DNA of 64,000 nt from Eriocheir sinensis (Eukaryota; Arthropoda; Malacostraca; Decapoda; Varunidae), in contig NC_066512.1 of assembly GCF_024679095.1 (NCBI RefSeq), positions 16,250,456-16,314,455 of the forward strand, given 5' to 3'. A program made the position numbers and the translations under genes. Below, piece after piece: positions 1 through 13,439 of the stretch. The notes beneath the pieces were generated by a model, which saw only the letters and a program-made list of their open reading frames with translations, searched no databases and was not told where the DNA came from. Within the stretch, counting starts at the first letter, position 1, and each line of letters opens with the position of its first letter.

Positions 1-1643
1 GCCATGGCGTGTCCCCAAGTGTGTGTGTGTGTGTGTGTACAGTTAAGTGAATGAATCTTAATTTCACCCCATCATGTTTGCCAGGGAGTCGCGGCGTGCC
101 CAATGCGGTGTGTGGGTGAGGGAAAGCCCGTGACGGATGGCAGGGCTTGAGCGAGGCAGGCAGGGACTGATGGTGGATGCGGGTTGGTCACACAGATAAA
201 GAAGACGGAAGGTCGTCTGTGATTAGGTACTACATCCTCAAGGGCGTCCCCTCTACAAAATAAAGGACGCTGATGATTAAACTAAGAGATAACACAAAGA
301 ACTAATGGCTGTCTTATGTTTGGGATGAGTGGCAAAAATCATGTTTGTGTGACCGTGGTTCGAGGCCCTCAGACAGACAGACAGACGGACGCCCGGGGGT
401 CAAGACGCGGGTCGGTACTTTCAGACGCTCCCTCCTCTCACATCTATTATTTTCAAAGCCCAAAAGGGAGACTAACTGGGTTGTAATGAGTGTTCTTTTA
501 GGTTCATGGTACCGAAGGAAGGTCAGACTACCACCAGTCATAAAACTACCTCTGGAAATGCCCAAAACTCGAACGAGACCCTTGTCAAATCCGTGTGCTG
601 GGGCGCCGATTTCCTTAAGAATATGACCCGCGTGGACAGAGCGAAGCGGTAAGGCCTGAGTGCTACGTAAAACATGCCCACCTGCCTCCACGGATACATG
701 TATATTTTTAGCGAAGTGAATTCGTAATTGAGGCACTACGTTGTTATCAGTGGGTCGCATATTTCACGAGATAAAGCCACCCAGTTATCTCGACGGTAAA
801 TCCTGTTGGAGTAGTAGTAGTAGTAATAGTAGTAGTAGGCTGCGAGAGGGCGGTGGGCAGCAGCCTCTGTCGCCTCCGTGAGTGATGGGCGGTTGTGTTT
901 CCTTGAGGGAGAAATATTTGCCGACTTTCTTTTATTTGTGTGTGTAAACGAGTTGTCAGGGAGGGACGAGGACGTGGGGTCAGCGAACACGTGACTCAGG
1001 GTGTGTTTGTGTGCGTGTGTGTGGGGGGGGGGATAGTGTGGTCAAGTGTGCAATAAAGTTTAAAGTGGTTGTATTGTGACCACCTCCATGGGCGGCGGCC
1101 GTGTGTGGCGTAAAGGGGTACGGTGTGAGTGACTTATGTGTGGCGCTACGGTGGTGGTGGTGGTGGTGGTCCTGCGAGGGGAAGGAGGACGGAGGAGAGA
1201 GGAGAGAGGGAGAAGGTAGGACCATGAACCTTGAAGCTGTGTGCTATACGGCGATTCTGACAAAAACACTCGGCTTGGCTTGGCTCGTCTGAAGGTTAGC
1301 TGATACGCACGTGGCCGATCTTGTTCAGTGTCCGCTCAGTCAGTCAAGTCCCTCACTGTGATCCGCTTCTGTCGCCCTCTAAAGGTGTCTCGATTCTTTA
1401 CCTCAAAACGAGAAAACACACTCACCCGCATGTCCATTGTGGCTCATGTCCTCCAATCTATTTGAGTCACAAGGTTTTCCCTGAAGAAGGCGAAGGCGGT
1501 GTGTGTGGGTGGGAAGGTTAGGGATAGATAGATGGACCGGCAGCGCGAGGGTCGACACTATTAGGCTGATATTCAAGTTGTCTGTCTGTCCCACACACTA
1601 ACCATTAACTCGATCCCACCCCTATCACATAATAACAGAGGGT

Positions 1644-1682
<39 letters not shown>

Positions 1683-3721
1683 AGAGAGAACGGCAGGACG
1701 TGATCACTCATGTTTAGTGTCAAATATTAAAGTATCACACCTCCTCCATCTTATCCTCTTCCTCCGCCTCCTCCTCCTCCTCCTCCTCAAGCCTACCAGA
1801 TTGACATTCGAGTGTTACGTGAAGTCTTATGTAACGGCAGATAAGTCCACCATAAACATAATCGCGCGAAGTCGTTGTTCCCTGACCCTGAGTGTTATGT
1901 CGTGCCGTGGCGGGGCTGAGGGAGGCAATGGTGACTGACACCCTTGATAAACACAGAGATCGAGACCCGCCTGCTGGAGTGGCCGTTCTGTGTAATGGAA
2001 GGGAAGGGACGGGAAGGGACTTTTGATCTCCGTGTGTAAGTGCGTGAGTGTTGAGGTGATGCTGAGTGGGTGGGTGGGTGGGTTTTGGCTTCGTGGGTTG
2101 AGGGAGGGACAGAAGGAGTGGTATGTGTGGCTGCGTGATCCGAACGTTGTATGTGTGAGGCCTTGTAGGGGTCAGTGGTCGGCGGTGTCAGTCGAGGTCG
2201 AGAAGAGTGATGGAGGTAGTGTTTAGTGTCGCTTCGTGTTGTACGGTGTCGCCTTACGTGTGTGTGTGTGTGTGTGTGTGTGATCTAAACGGCTGCAATG
2301 CGCACGTAACAGCTTATGCATACCTGTACACACCACGTCATTTCCACCTCCTTCCCCTTCCTGCAGCCCCCCCCCCCGTCACCCCCCTTCCTGAGCCACT
2401 ATCTTCCCTTATCTCCAGCACAAGGCCTCCTTAGAGAGAACACGTCCACCTTCCCGCCCTCGCCACAAATAAGGAACCCACAACACAAGGGCACTGAAGC
2501 TCGACGTGGGTTTATTGGGATAGCTGCAGGTGGTGGGATTACCGCTAACACCTATAGTCGAGGGAGGCTCAGTGGAGGTGTTAGCCGGTGCAGCGAGGCT
2601 CGGAGTATTATCTCGTTGGGCGGGGAGTGTTGCGATAAGGAGATAAAGGGTTTGAGTGGCGTTGTGAGGCCACGTCCCGCTAGTCTTCCAGTGTTGCATG
2701 TGGCGGTGAGGGGGAGCCCGACGCGAGAAACTTGGTGGTGTGCTTTGCTGGTGCTGCTGAGACGGGGAACCTGATGGAGGAGGCCCAGACGGTGCATCCT
2801 CGACCCTGGTTAGTGATCACTCTCCCTAGGTGACTTTCCTGCATTCATTAGTCACTCCTTCAGAAGATAATCCGTGATCTGTTGAGGAAAGTTACCGTCG
2901 TAGAATCCGCAGCTGCCAATGAGCCACGACAAGTCTCCGGTGACGTAACGCTGAGAAATATTTGGCTTTAGAAACCACGGAGTAACAACAGCGACATTAT
3001 GCTGAAAAATGAAGTGCGTGACCGTACATTTCCCATGGCCGAAAACAGATTCCGTAGGCCGCCCTCACGCCCTCCCTCACCTCACCCCCTCCGACACATA
3101 CTCGCAAGGGGTCCACTAATGGTGTTCCGCGTCGCCGCAGCTCACCACAGGAACAGCGCAACGCGTCCAACACTGGCGGGTCTGTGGTTTGGTTGTCCAC
3201 CCGCCCGCCCGCCCACTGAGCACCCTCGAGGCAATGAAGTTGACGTATGGATGAAAAATTCCCACAGTTTGGAGAAGCCGCTCGTTCCCCTCTCATGCAC
3301 CGGCGCCCCAGCTCATCCAAAGATCCCTCGCAGGTGAACCGACGAGCCCTGCGGTAAATCTCTCTATCCTCAGTAACACTTGCGGCTCTGGCCCAGTTTA
3401 CTCAGGGTGAAATAGTAGCTCCTTAACGGCCTGCGTGAGGGGTGAGGGAGTGCTATTTCAGAGTAACCCCGGGGAGCCTAGACCGCGGCTTTTAATAGCA
3501 GGCTTCGGGGCGGCGCACGTGTCTCGGCTGTGGAGGTGAAGGTTGGTGGGTTGGTGGTCTCAGGCGGGCGGGCGAGGTGGACTCACGGGCTGCGGGCGGG
3601 CGAGGCAAGGGAGGAGAACGGCTTGGAGGCGGACTCTGCGGTGGTGGTGTGGCGAGCTGAGGTAACTGGGCCATTCGAGGGACAGACACAGGCTCATTAT
3701 TCCTAAACATCTCGGGGCTTA
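1..3721. other. Non-coding flank with simple repeats
   Basis: Holds (GT)n at 19-38, TAG triplets near 811-838, GGT triplets 1148-1172, (CA)n 1646-1680, TCC triplets 1762-1790 and (TG)n 2258-2282. Overlapping open frames on both strands (e.g. 2997-3337) reflect GC-rich sequence; none shows splice sites or a recognisable product. Confidence 0.6.
409..629 (+). mobile_element. Terminal-inverted-repeat element, family A, copy 1
   Basis: Starts GGGTCGGTACTTTCAGACGC and ends TAAGAATATGACCC, with further complementarity outside (ACGCGGGTC / GACCCGCGT). The core GTTCATGGTACCGAAGGAAG matches the other copies. About 220 bp, no coding capacity: a MITE-like non-autonomous element. Confidence 0.65.
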
Positions 3722-3950
3722 GGGCCGTATTTTAAGACACCATCGCTTCTCACATCAACTATTTCTAATGGTCAAAGAGTGAATCAATCGGGTTTTCATG
3801 AGTGTTTTTTAAGGTTCATGGCACAGAAGAATGGTCAAACTACCACCAGGGTCATAAAACTACCCCTGGAAAGGCCTACAGCTCCTACGAAAGCCATGTC
3901 AAATATGTGAACTTGGGCGACGAAATGTTTTAAAATACGACCCTTACGCA
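3722..3950 (+). mobile_element. Family A element, copy 2 (left arm of an inverted pair)
   Basis: Starts GGGCCGTATTTTAAGACACC and ends TTTTAAAATACGACCC, so the ends are inverted repeats of each other. TTA flanks both sides (GCTTA before, TTACG after) and may be the target duplication. Core AAGGTTCATGGCACAGAAGA. Confidence 0.75.
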
Positions 3951-4150
3951 CCCACGTTTGATAAGGCTGTCGTAGATGTTGTATGTACTTCCATGGGCAG
4001 TTTTATGAGCCTTCTGATAGTTTGACAAGACTTCTGCACCAGGAACGTGAAAAAAACACTCTTTAGAACCCGACCAATCTCCTTTGTGGACATTGGAAAT
4101 ACTTGTTGTGAGAGCCGAAAGCGACTGAGTGAGAGAATCCAGGCCTGACA
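3951..4150 (-). mobile_element. Family A element, copy 3 (right arm of an inverted pair)
   Basis: Reverse-orientation copy directly after copy 2, missing its outer end: ACGTTTGATAAGGCTGTCGT through CACTCTTTAGAACCCG to GAGAGCCGAAAGCGACTGAG. Confidence 0.65.
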
Positions 4151-4439
4151 TAGTCTTGCGAAACTTGAAATGTCCGACCTAATGAGTTTTGCGTTTAAGT
4201 GGAGTAACGGTCCTGTTTTACTCCGGCTGTGGGATGTTTTATTACCTTGTTCTTTGGTAGTATATTGTGGGAGTGGAAGTTTTTTGTAGTTTACTCTTTT
4301 TTTTTTATTTCACTGTTGATGGTGTTGCCTTGGTTCGTGGCGGTGGTGGCGGGGAGGGAAGGGGAAAGGGGGGCGGAGATGCGGGTCAGCTGCGGTGGAC
4401 GGAAGGTTCTGGTCACATTCACCTGGTTGTTCTTTGTGC

Positions 4440-5260
4440 ACTGATTATCTCTGAGGGCAGTTAGTTGTTGTTGTTGATGGTGGTAGTGGTGGTGGTGGTG
4501 GTGGTGGTGGTGTGGTTATTCTTCGTCGTCTTCTTCTTCTTCTTCTTCTTCTTCTTTATTAGTTTTCCTATTCTCATTATTTTGTGGGGATAGGTGGCAA
4601 AGTGGGTAAGACTCAGCATTGAAAAACCTCTAAACCGAAGAGCTGGGCCGAGACAGTTCGAACCCCAGTGCTGCTGCGTGGCTTTATTGGAAGGACATCT
4701 GGGCGCGCCATGATGGAACACCCCAATCAGTCAATCAGTCTATCTTACACCCCCTAAAAACATCAACCTCTGACTGATTACCTGTGACAAAGTTAATTAA
4801 TTAGTAAGGTGTGTGGGGGGATGGGGAGGGGGGCAATTAGGTTGGTGGAGGCGGTGATGTCCCTGTTGGGGGTTGTTGTGGAGTTGATGTTAAAAGTGGT
4901 TGTGGTTGTTGTAGTGGTGGGGGTGGAGGTTGTGGTAGTGCTTTGGATAGTATTGGTGGGGGCGGTCGTGGTAGGTGGTAGATGTAGTTGAGGTAGTGTT
5001 AGGGGTGGTTGTAGTAATTGATAGTGGTGGTTTTGGTAGGGTTGGTGTTGTTTAAAGTCGTGTAGAGGTGGTTGTGGTGGTAGCTGATGATAGTGATGGT
5101 TGTGGAAGTGTTGGTGGGGGTGGTTGTGGTAGGTGATGGTTGCGGCTGTAGTAGTTGACTGTGGTGGTTGTGAAAGTAGCGTTGGTCGTGGTAGTGCTGG
5201 TGGAGTTGGTTGCGTTGGTGGTGGTGGTGGCAGTGTCCATGGCTGACGTAAGGTGGCGTG
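4440..5260. repeat. GTT/GGT and TTC triplet-rich cryptic simple sequence
   Basis: (GGT)n at 4480-4512, (TTC)n at 4519-4556, and from 4850 to 5240 irregular GTTGTGGTGGTA-like sequence. The SINE at 4585 interrupts it. Confidence 0.8.
4585..4745 (+). mobile_element. tRNA-derived SINE (5' head recognisable)
   Basis: A-box-like TGGCAAAGTGGG at 4595-4606 and B-box AGTTCGAACC at 4655-4664 lie at tRNA-like spacing within a sequence starting GGGGATAGG. The tail has AATCAGTCAATCAGTC and no poly(A). A cloverleaf cannot be closed convincingly, so this is a SINE relic, not a tRNA gene. Confidence 0.55.
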
Positions 5261-5379
5261 CGTGAGAGTGGGTTGGAGCTCCTCACAATGACACCTGATA
5301 ACTGTTGTCTTATCTCTCCTTGTTTCCCGGAATGAGGCGAAGAGATACGGCCGGGGTCAGGAGGCCACGAGGGAGTCAG

Positions 5380-5582
5380 GGTGACATGCTTCCTCTCACG
5401 CCCTCACTCTTTTTTCCTTAGTGTCTCCTTTCCTTCACCCTTCTCATTCCCTCACTCTCACCTCTTCCTCTCGTGTTTCCCCTCCGTGACATCTCCCACC
5501 CTTACCTACCACATCCCTTCTCTTCCATTCACTACCTCTCATTTTCCCTCTCTGCAGCCTGTTCTCACCCTACTCATTCCCC

Positions 5583-5645
<63 letters not shown>
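5380..5645. repeat. Pyrimidine tract ending in (CT)n
   Basis: C/T-rich from 5380, with perfect (CT)n at 5585-5644. Confidence 0.9.
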
Positions 5646-5646
<1 letters not shown>

Positions 5647-6398
5647 TTAATTGCATACCTCTGTTCTCTCCTCTGTGGTCTGCTCTCTGGTATTATTCAA
5701 ACACCGTGAATTATTTGCCTCTCACGTTACATATGACAACTTATTTCCTATCATATTTCCGCCTCGTGGTTCCAAGTCGAGTCAAGTACGAGTCCTGTAT
5801 CATACCCGTAGCCGACGCGTGCACGAGTCGCGGCTTGTTGATACAGGAGTAACAGGACAGGGGGGCCCAGTTAGTGATTGGTTGCCTATCGGATCGTACC
5901 ACGTCGCTGTCGCTTTCAGATTGTCCGTCTTGTATCTCCTGCAAGCGTGAGCATCATTGAACTTTACACCTTAGCCACAGTTGATTAGAGTGTACCTTAC
6001 CCTGCTTCGTTAGATGTTAGTTTGGTATGTTTTGCCGGCCAGTCACATTTGATTAGGAGGAGACGTCACAGAGCTCGCCTGCAGTCTGTTGCTTAGCGTC
6101 TCCAAGTCCTCGAACCTCGCGTGAGCTTGGCGATGAGGTGCGTAGAGGGCGCTGTTTTTTCTCTTGCATCATGTCTAGAAATTCTAACAAGAGCCAGATT
6201 GGGCGTCTCCTCTTTGACCCTCTCATTTTTCCTCCTCTTCCCTTCGTTCCCCTCCTTGTGTGGACGTTGTGGTATGAATAAACAAAGGCGCATTACGTAA
6301 ATCATCAATGTACCAGGAAAACAATGCCCAGGAATCCGTGTGGGTGTTGAGGGAGAGATTAATGAGGCAAGTTCCCCGAAAGACAGGTATTGCGCAGC

Positions 6399-6401
<3 letters not shown>

Positions 6402-6435
<34 letters not shown>
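6402..6435. repeat. (GA)n microsatellite
   Basis: Perfect GA dinucleotides. Confidence 0.97.
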
Positions 6436-6438
<3 letters not shown>

Positions 6439-6565
6439 AACTGGTATAACAATCGTAACCCAAACCAATTACACGGCTGCGTCTAAATTGCTTAATACCT
6501 GCTAGAGCGTTTCAGTCCACCGTGTCGTGTAATGGAAGTGTAGAAAACGGGAGTAATAATATCAG

Positions 6566-7290
6566 AAGGTGGAGGTGGTGGTGATGGTGGTAGAAGTATC
6601 CACCGTCCCGCGAAAGTAGCGAAGCAGTGGCGGTGGTGGTGATGGTGGTAGTGGTGGTGGTGGTGGTGGAGTTCCCTCTTTGGCGACAGTGACGAAGACG
6701 GAGCCAACTTCGGGCATGACGGCATCACCTGGCACCCTACCCAGCCCCCCTCACCCCTTCACCCCCCCTCTCACTCCTTACCTTCTCCCTTCACCCCCTC
6801 ATTCCCTCTCCTTCATCCCTCTCCTCTCCTGGCACCCTCACCCAGCCCCCCTCACCCCTTCACCCCCCCCTCTCCTTACCTTCTCCCTTCACCCCTTATT
6901 CCCTCTCCTCCCCTTTCCTCACATGGCACCCTTAGCCTCCCTCACCCCTTCAACCCCTCTCTCACTCCCTCATCCTCACCCCTTCACCCCCTTACCCCCT
7001 TCTCTCCCCTACCGTTACTCTTACCCATTTCACTCCCTCTCCCTCCTCTTCCCTATCCTTACCTGTTACCCTTACCTAGTCTTCCTCACCCTTTCACCCC
7101 CCCCCCCCACTCACCCTCTACCTTACCCATCACACTTCTTCTCCCTTTTCCTCCTCCTTCTTTCTGGCACCCAAACACCTTCACCCCTTTCACTCCCTCA
7201 CCCTTCTTCCTCTCTCTCCCCTCCTTTCCCCTCCCCCTCCTTACTAACTAGCCCCTTTTTATACCTCCCCCTTTACTCCCCACGCTTGGT
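6566..7290. repeat. GGT triplets followed by a C-rich pyrimidine minisatellite
   Basis: 6570-6670 is GGT/GAT triplets. 6720-7290 is a variable CCCTTCACCCCC-type array almost without purines on the + strand except A in CA; the 209-codon frame across it is Pro/Ser/Leu/Thr read-through. Confidence 0.8.
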
Positions 7291-8090
7291 CAACCCGAAG
7301 CAGGAATGACATCAGGGAAAGGTTGTGGACTGACGGAAAGAGTGGAGTGGAGCGAGGGAGAGCTAGTGGCGCCAGTGTGGAATGACTCATGCCAAAAGAA
7401 ATCCTCCCCTCCCTCCCTCCACTCCTTCCATGCCTCCACTCATTCCCTGGACCCATCGCCACACTTCCTGCCTCCACCGCTCCATGCTTCTCCTCCTCCT
7501 CCTCCTTCTCCTCCTGCCCTACTTAACTCTGCTCTTCTTTGCCACTCGAAAAAGAGGATAAACAAGGATTAAGAAAATGTTTCAAGTCACGAAGTTCACT
7601 CAGAGCCGCTTCCGTAAACAAGCTACTTCGTTTATGCTCTCTCTCTCTCTCTCTCTCTCCTGTGGTGGTGGTGATTGCAGTGGCGTGCCGCTCAAACTGG
7701 AGAAAAGAGAAGGGAAGAAGTAAGTGGTCAAGGAAGAAGAGGAGGAGGAGGAAGAGAAGGCAGAGGAGAGGAGGTCAGCAGTCCGTGAGCCGCGTGTTTG
7801 TGGCGGTGGTCGTGGCGGTGAGGCGAGCTGATGCTGGTGATGGTAGTGATGGTGGCCGAGGCAGCTTCTGTACTGGGGAGAGTCATGACAAAAAACACGA
7901 GAATGAGGAAGGGAAGGCTGAGGGGAGGATGAAAAGGCGAAGGGGAGAAGGTATATACTCGTAGTGGCAGAGCGTTTTGTTTACGTCTCACTGTAAACAC
8001 GAGCGAGGGCGAGCAGGGAGTCACATGGCTATAGGTAATGCTAGACTACCTCCGTCGCCGCCGCCGCTGCTGATTCCCTGTGCCATTAAT

Positions 8091-8285
8091 CAACGCTGCC
8101 AGATTGTCGTACTCTGCCTCCTATGTTTGCCGATTTCCGACCCCAAAACTGCTTTCATCACCCAAATAACTGCCTTCAAATATGGTTATCGTTATAAGGG
8201 TTATTTATTGGTGTTTTTTGGCAATAGCTATAGCTCAGAAACCGGTAAATACGAGGCTCTGAGTACGATAATCTGCAACGGTGCC
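8091..8285 (+). mobile_element. Terminal-inverted-repeat element, family B, copy 1
   Basis: Left end CAACGCTGCCAGATTGTCGT pairs with right end GAGTACGATAATCTGCAACG in inverted orientation. About 195 bp, non-coding. A family A copy begins 13 bp further on. Confidence 0.6.
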
Positions 8286-8297
8286 ACTAATACCAGG

Positions 8298-8506
8298 GCC
8301 GATATTTTTCAACATTTCGGCGCCCAAGCACACATTTAATAGTAGTTTTAGGCATTTGTAGAGGTAGTTTAGTGACCCCTCTGGTAGTCTGATCACTTTT
8401 TTGTACCGTGACCCTAAAAATCACTCATGAGAACTCGATTAATCTCCTGTTCAGCCTTTGGAAATAGCTGATCTGAGAGGCGGAACCGTCTGAGGATACC
8501 AACCCA
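8298..8506 (-). mobile_element. Family A element, copy 4
   Basis: Starts AGGGCCGATATTTTTCAACA and ends CGTCTGAGGATACC; the interior includes GACCCCTCTGGTAGTCTGAT and CATGAGAACTCGATTAATCT, matching copies 6 and 7. Confidence 0.7.
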
Positions 8507-8802
8507 CCAGGCTTTCACGGCGGCGGGCAGCGACGGCGGCGGCTGTGGTCACGGAGGTGCGAGGGCCGCGTGCTGACTACCGACCGTTGACCTCGTGTGC
8601 AATAATAATAATAATAATATGAAGAAAAAGAAGACGACTTTGTTTACGAAAGGCTCGATGAAATAGGGAAAATTATATAAAGAAAACGGAGGACATAAAA
8701 ACCAGTATACGACATAATTATGAGAGTTTTTAGTAGTAAATTAATATTATGTGTTATTTATGAGCTTTACGATAGAGGGAATGCTATAGTGTGAGGCAGG
8801 CG

Positions 8803-8805
<3 letters not shown>

Positions 8806-8847
<42 letters not shown>
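8806..8847. repeat. (GA)n microsatellite
   Basis: Perfect GA dinucleotides; followed by A-rich and AAT-triplet sequence to about 9090. Confidence 0.97.
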
Positions 8848-9198
8848 CTTGAAGTGGGGTTCCAAGAATAGTAATAAAACGGCTGAGGAATGGCAAAAAA
8901 AAAAAAAATAGAAACCTCCACTTGAGAAAAACTAATAAGATACAAAACCAACACCACCTCAACGACTCACCTAAAAAAAAATAATAATAATAATAAAAAG
9001 AAGAAAAAGAATAATAATAAGTAGTAGTAAGCGCAGCGTCATAAACAGTATAATAAAAGTACAGTAGCAATATAAAAAAAAAATCTAATCGACGTAATGT
9101 TCCGCCTTCCTCGACAATCCTCCTCACTTAACTGTTTGTCCATCGAGTCTTGTCATCGGGGGAACACAACTCACATTCCTGCGGTGGACTCAAGATTC

Positions 9199-9330
9199 CC
9201 TCCTCCTCCTCCTCCTCCTCCTCCTCCTCCTCTTCTTCTTCTTTGTGGGTTGCGTATAAAGTGGGGGAAAAGGGGAGGGTAGAATCTGTTTTGAGTTTTC
9301 GGATAAATTAATGTAGTGATGGGTATGGTG

Positions 9331-9388
<58 letters not shown>

Positions 9389-9470
9389 ATTATCATATTT
9401 CCTCTTATTTAGTGTATTCTTTCATTTATTACTGTTACATCACCATCACCACCACCACCACCACCACCAT
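9199..9470. repeat. (TCC)n, (CT)n and (CAC)n cluster
   Basis: (TCC)n then (TTC)n at 9199-9244, perfect (CT)n at 9334-9387, and CAC triplets at 9440-9470. Confidence 0.95.
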
Positions 9471-9654
9471 TATCAGGTTATCATCAGCAGTATCTTGAAC
9501 TCTCCTCCTGCTCCTCGTGATGACTAAGCTCTTCATCATAATTGTCAGCATCTTTAATCTCCTCATTATCTAATTATCATCAGATTGTGTTCGCCTTGAG
9601 GTTTGTGGTAATAGTTCTACGTTGTTACCACATGTGTAAGGGAGCTTGAATTCA

Positions 9655-9733
9655 TTACTTTTTTTTTCTTGCTTGTCTTTTCTTCCTTCATATCTTCATT
9701 TTCATCTCTTTCCTTCATTTCTTTCTTCTCTTC

Positions 9734-9831
<98 letters not shown>

Positions 9832-10672
9832 GCATCACTTCTCCATTTCATTTTTCTCTATCTTCCTGTCTATCTTTCTATCTTCTCTCCACCTCTTCAT
9901 CCTCTCTTCCTCCTCTCTTTCCCCATCTCCTTCCCTCATGCTTCACTCTTTTCTCCATTCCTTTCTATCTTCCTTTAAAGTGTTATATTATTCTCTCCAC
10001 CTCTTCCTTCATCTTCTATTCCTCCTCTCTTCCTCTTCTTCCCTCTTAGGTACTGTGTGTTATTTTCATCTTCTATACTTAAAATGTTCTTCCGTCTACC
10101 TCTTCTCTTTCCTTTTTCCCTCCTCTTTCCCTCTCCCTCTCCATTTCCGAATTATCTCCATCTTCCTTCTTTAAGTGTTGCAAATATTCCTCTCTCCACA
10201 TCTTCATCATACTTGTACCGTACCTCCCAGCTCTTTTTCTCCCCTCTTCTATCTTTCATTTACTATAATTTTTACCGTACCCATTCAACGTCATCCCCAG
10301 TTCCCCTTCCCACGGACACACAAACACCCATACCCCATTTCTGATACCACGTCTCCCCTTCTTCGTTTCCCTTTTCCCCTTTATTCTCTTCATCATTTCC
10401 TTGTTTCCCTATTCATCCCATCCTTTCCCTTACTTTCTCCTTCCTTTATCCTGCCTGTCCAACCTACCTATCCATTTAGTATCTTCAATTTCTTTTTCTG
10501 CCATACAATCCTTCCATTCATTCCTTTTCTCTCTTTAGTAATTCTCTCTCCCCTTTCCTCCCTAACCCTTTCTTTCCCTTTTCCCACTGTACCCACACAC
10601 TCTTTCTCTCCCTTACCTCTCCCGTTTTTCTCCCCTTCCTTCCCCTCTTGTCTCCCCTCCTGCCAGTCTACG
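9655..10672. repeat. 1-kb pyrimidine-rich tract including (CT)n 9737-9829
   Basis: Over 1 kb of almost pure C/T on the + strand with decayed CATCTTC/TTCCTC repeats. Several long Ser/Phe/Leu frames arise from it and are not genes. Confidence 0.9.
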
Positions 10673-10839
10673 GGGCGCCAAGTAGGTATCTGACAGGGGC
10701 GGCACTTCCTTAGCTTCGAGGGGAGAAGAGGGGAGGAAAGGGAAGGAAGGAAGGGGAGAGAAGGGGTGGAGGTGCTCACAAATACCACTGATACGCCCCC
10801 TCTTTCCTCCTCCCTTCCCCCTCGTTTCCCTTTTTTCTT

Positions 10840-11501
<662 letters not shown>

Positions 11502-11837
11502 GGCTGCGAGGCTCCCCGTGGCACCGTGCCAGACTCACTACCAGAATAGGCCGCGTGGTGCCCCTCGGGACGCCGCTCTGCCCAGCCCGCCAGCAGGAAG
11601 AGATACTGGTACCTGTGTCTGGCGGGCCGAGGGTGACCAGCGTCCGTGGGGTTGAAAGTGAATCCAGGTGTGACGATGGGGGGCTAGAGGGGCTGGGTGT
11701 GGCACTGAGAGGGGGGAGGAGGGAGTTAAGGGGTGTCTGGTGCCGGCGTCCCTCTCAGGAGCTATATACAACCTTGGGCACGGGACGCTGCCTCACCGCG
11801 TGCCCCAAGTCGAGCTCACGTCCGCCGGGTCGCCGCA

Positions 11838-12331
11838 GCAGTGCTACCAAAATTATCGTACTCAGAATATTACATTTATCGGACGTCAGACCTCAAAGTG
11901 TCATATCTTCATCTCTTTCCGTCATCTCTTCCTTTCTCTCGCTCATATCCTTCCTTCCTTCCTTCATCTCTTCATCTTCATCTCTTTCCTTCATGTATTC
12001 CCTTCTCATTTTTCTTTCCTTCTTTCATATCTTCATTTTCATCTCTTTTCTTCATCTCCTTTCGCTCATATCTTTCCTTCCTTCTTCTCCTCATCTTCAT
12101 CTCTTTCCTTCATTCTCTTCCTTTCTCTCGCTCATATCCATCCTTGCACTCCTCATCTTCATCTTTCATATTATATTCCTCCTCTCTCACTATACTCTCA
12201 TGCTTCTCTTCTTCAATAATGATATCCAGTTAAAGGTATTGTTAAAGCCGTTAATTGTCGATGTTTTTCTGCAACAGTTACGGCTCAGAAGCCAGAAAAT
12301 ACACTGTGCCAAGTATGATAATCTGAGAACG
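11838..12331 (+). mobile_element. Family B element, copy 2, split by pyrimidine minisatellite
   Basis: Left end GCAGTGCTACCAAAATTATC and right end CCAAGTATGATAATCTGAGA match copy 1's ends. The interior TTACGGCTCAGAAGCC matches copy 1's TATAGCTCAGAAACC. Between them 11894-12215 is a decayed TTCATCTC/TTCCTTC pyrimidine repeat absent from copy 1. Confidence 0.5.
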
Positions 12332-12615
12332 CGAGTCGCCTGTCTTGTCTCCGGCCCTCCCGTCCTCCGCTCTGCTTTATTACCAGACGAGAGTTTTGGG
12401 TTAAGTTCTCTGCCGCGATGTGTTTGTTGTTTCCCCGGTGCCCTTGTGTGTATGAACGGCGTCCTTGGTTTATATTTGTCCTTAGCGCGAGCACGAGCCC
12501 CAAAACAGGTGGTGGTGTCGTGGTGGTGGTGGTGGTCTGGTGTTGGTGGTGGATGATTTGACACGATAATCAGACAGTAATCTTATCCTCATCACCTTAA
12601 CCCTCCCTGATCAGC

Positions 12616-12618
<3 letters not shown>

Positions 12619-12688
<70 letters not shown>
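12619..12688. repeat. (TG)n microsatellite
   Basis: 70 bp of perfect TG. Confidence 0.98.
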
Positions 12689-12690
<2 letters not shown>

Positions 12691-13088
12691 CTTTCTTTGT
12701 CTTTCTTTTTTCCCGTTTTCTCAGTCAATCATTTTTTCCTTTAATTATGTCTGCCTGTCTGTTTTTCTGTCTGTCTGCTTGTAACCGCTCTAAAAATAAA
12801 ATGCCTCTAAGGAATCTTTTTATCTTAAGTGTATAAAAAAAAAAGTAATTGACGCGATTAAGGAGGAATTCAACCTTAAAAAGCAGCCTTGTAGAGCGTG
12901 ATACAGGCAGGCAAGCAGGTAGGACAAGACGGGGGGGGCGGTACGAGGGGCATTATTGCAGGGAGAGGGATAGGTAGAAGACGGGGGGGAGGGGGGGGGG
13001 CAGGGGGAGGGCGAAACCTGAGCCTGTGTTTAAAAGTGGAACAAATTGCGACGCTGCTTTTCGGAGACAGAAGGAGAATGTGAGGAAG

Positions 13089-13138
13089 CACCACCACCAC
13101 CACCACCACGACGACCCTCCCTGCGTGTGTGCGTGTGT

Positions 13139-13199
<61 letters not shown>
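13089..13199. repeat. (CAC)n and (TG)n microsatellites
   Basis: CAC triplets 13089-13109 and (TG)n 13124-13199 with one TATG interruption. G-runs lie at 12930-13010 just upstream. Confidence 0.97.
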
Positions 13200-13200
<1 letters not shown>

Positions 13201-13439
13201 TAACAGTATGCAAGAATCAGAGACGTGGATTTGACAGGTGGGATGAATACGGCTCAGGTGGAAGTGATAAGGCTGAGTCAAGGTGGAGCTTTTGTGCGAC
13301 GTGGGGGATTAAACATGTGAGTGGTGGGGGGCGAGGCAGGGGGTGAGGGGGGGGGGGCAGGAGTGTGGCAATGTGGGGAGGCAGTGACTGATGAGCGACG
13401 TGATGTGGAACAGGAGTTTGACCGGGCAGCGTTAGGCAA

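Noticed and set aside
2997..3337. Overlapping 107- and 112-codon frames on opposite strands
   Set aside because: Mutual shadows in GC-rich sequence; neither matches a known family.
4585..4670. tRNA gene
   Set aside because: A and B boxes are present but acceptor and anticodon stems do not pair convincingly; better explained as a SINE head.
6680..7309. 209-codon Pro/Ser/Leu/Thr-rich frame
   Set aside because: C-rich minisatellite read-through with no splice sites or conserved features.
9646..10693. Overlapping Ser/Phe/Leu-rich frames of 95-172 codons resembling membrane proteins
   Set aside because: Produced by a 1-kb pyrimidine tract; hydrophobicity is an artefact of TTC/CTT/TCT codons.
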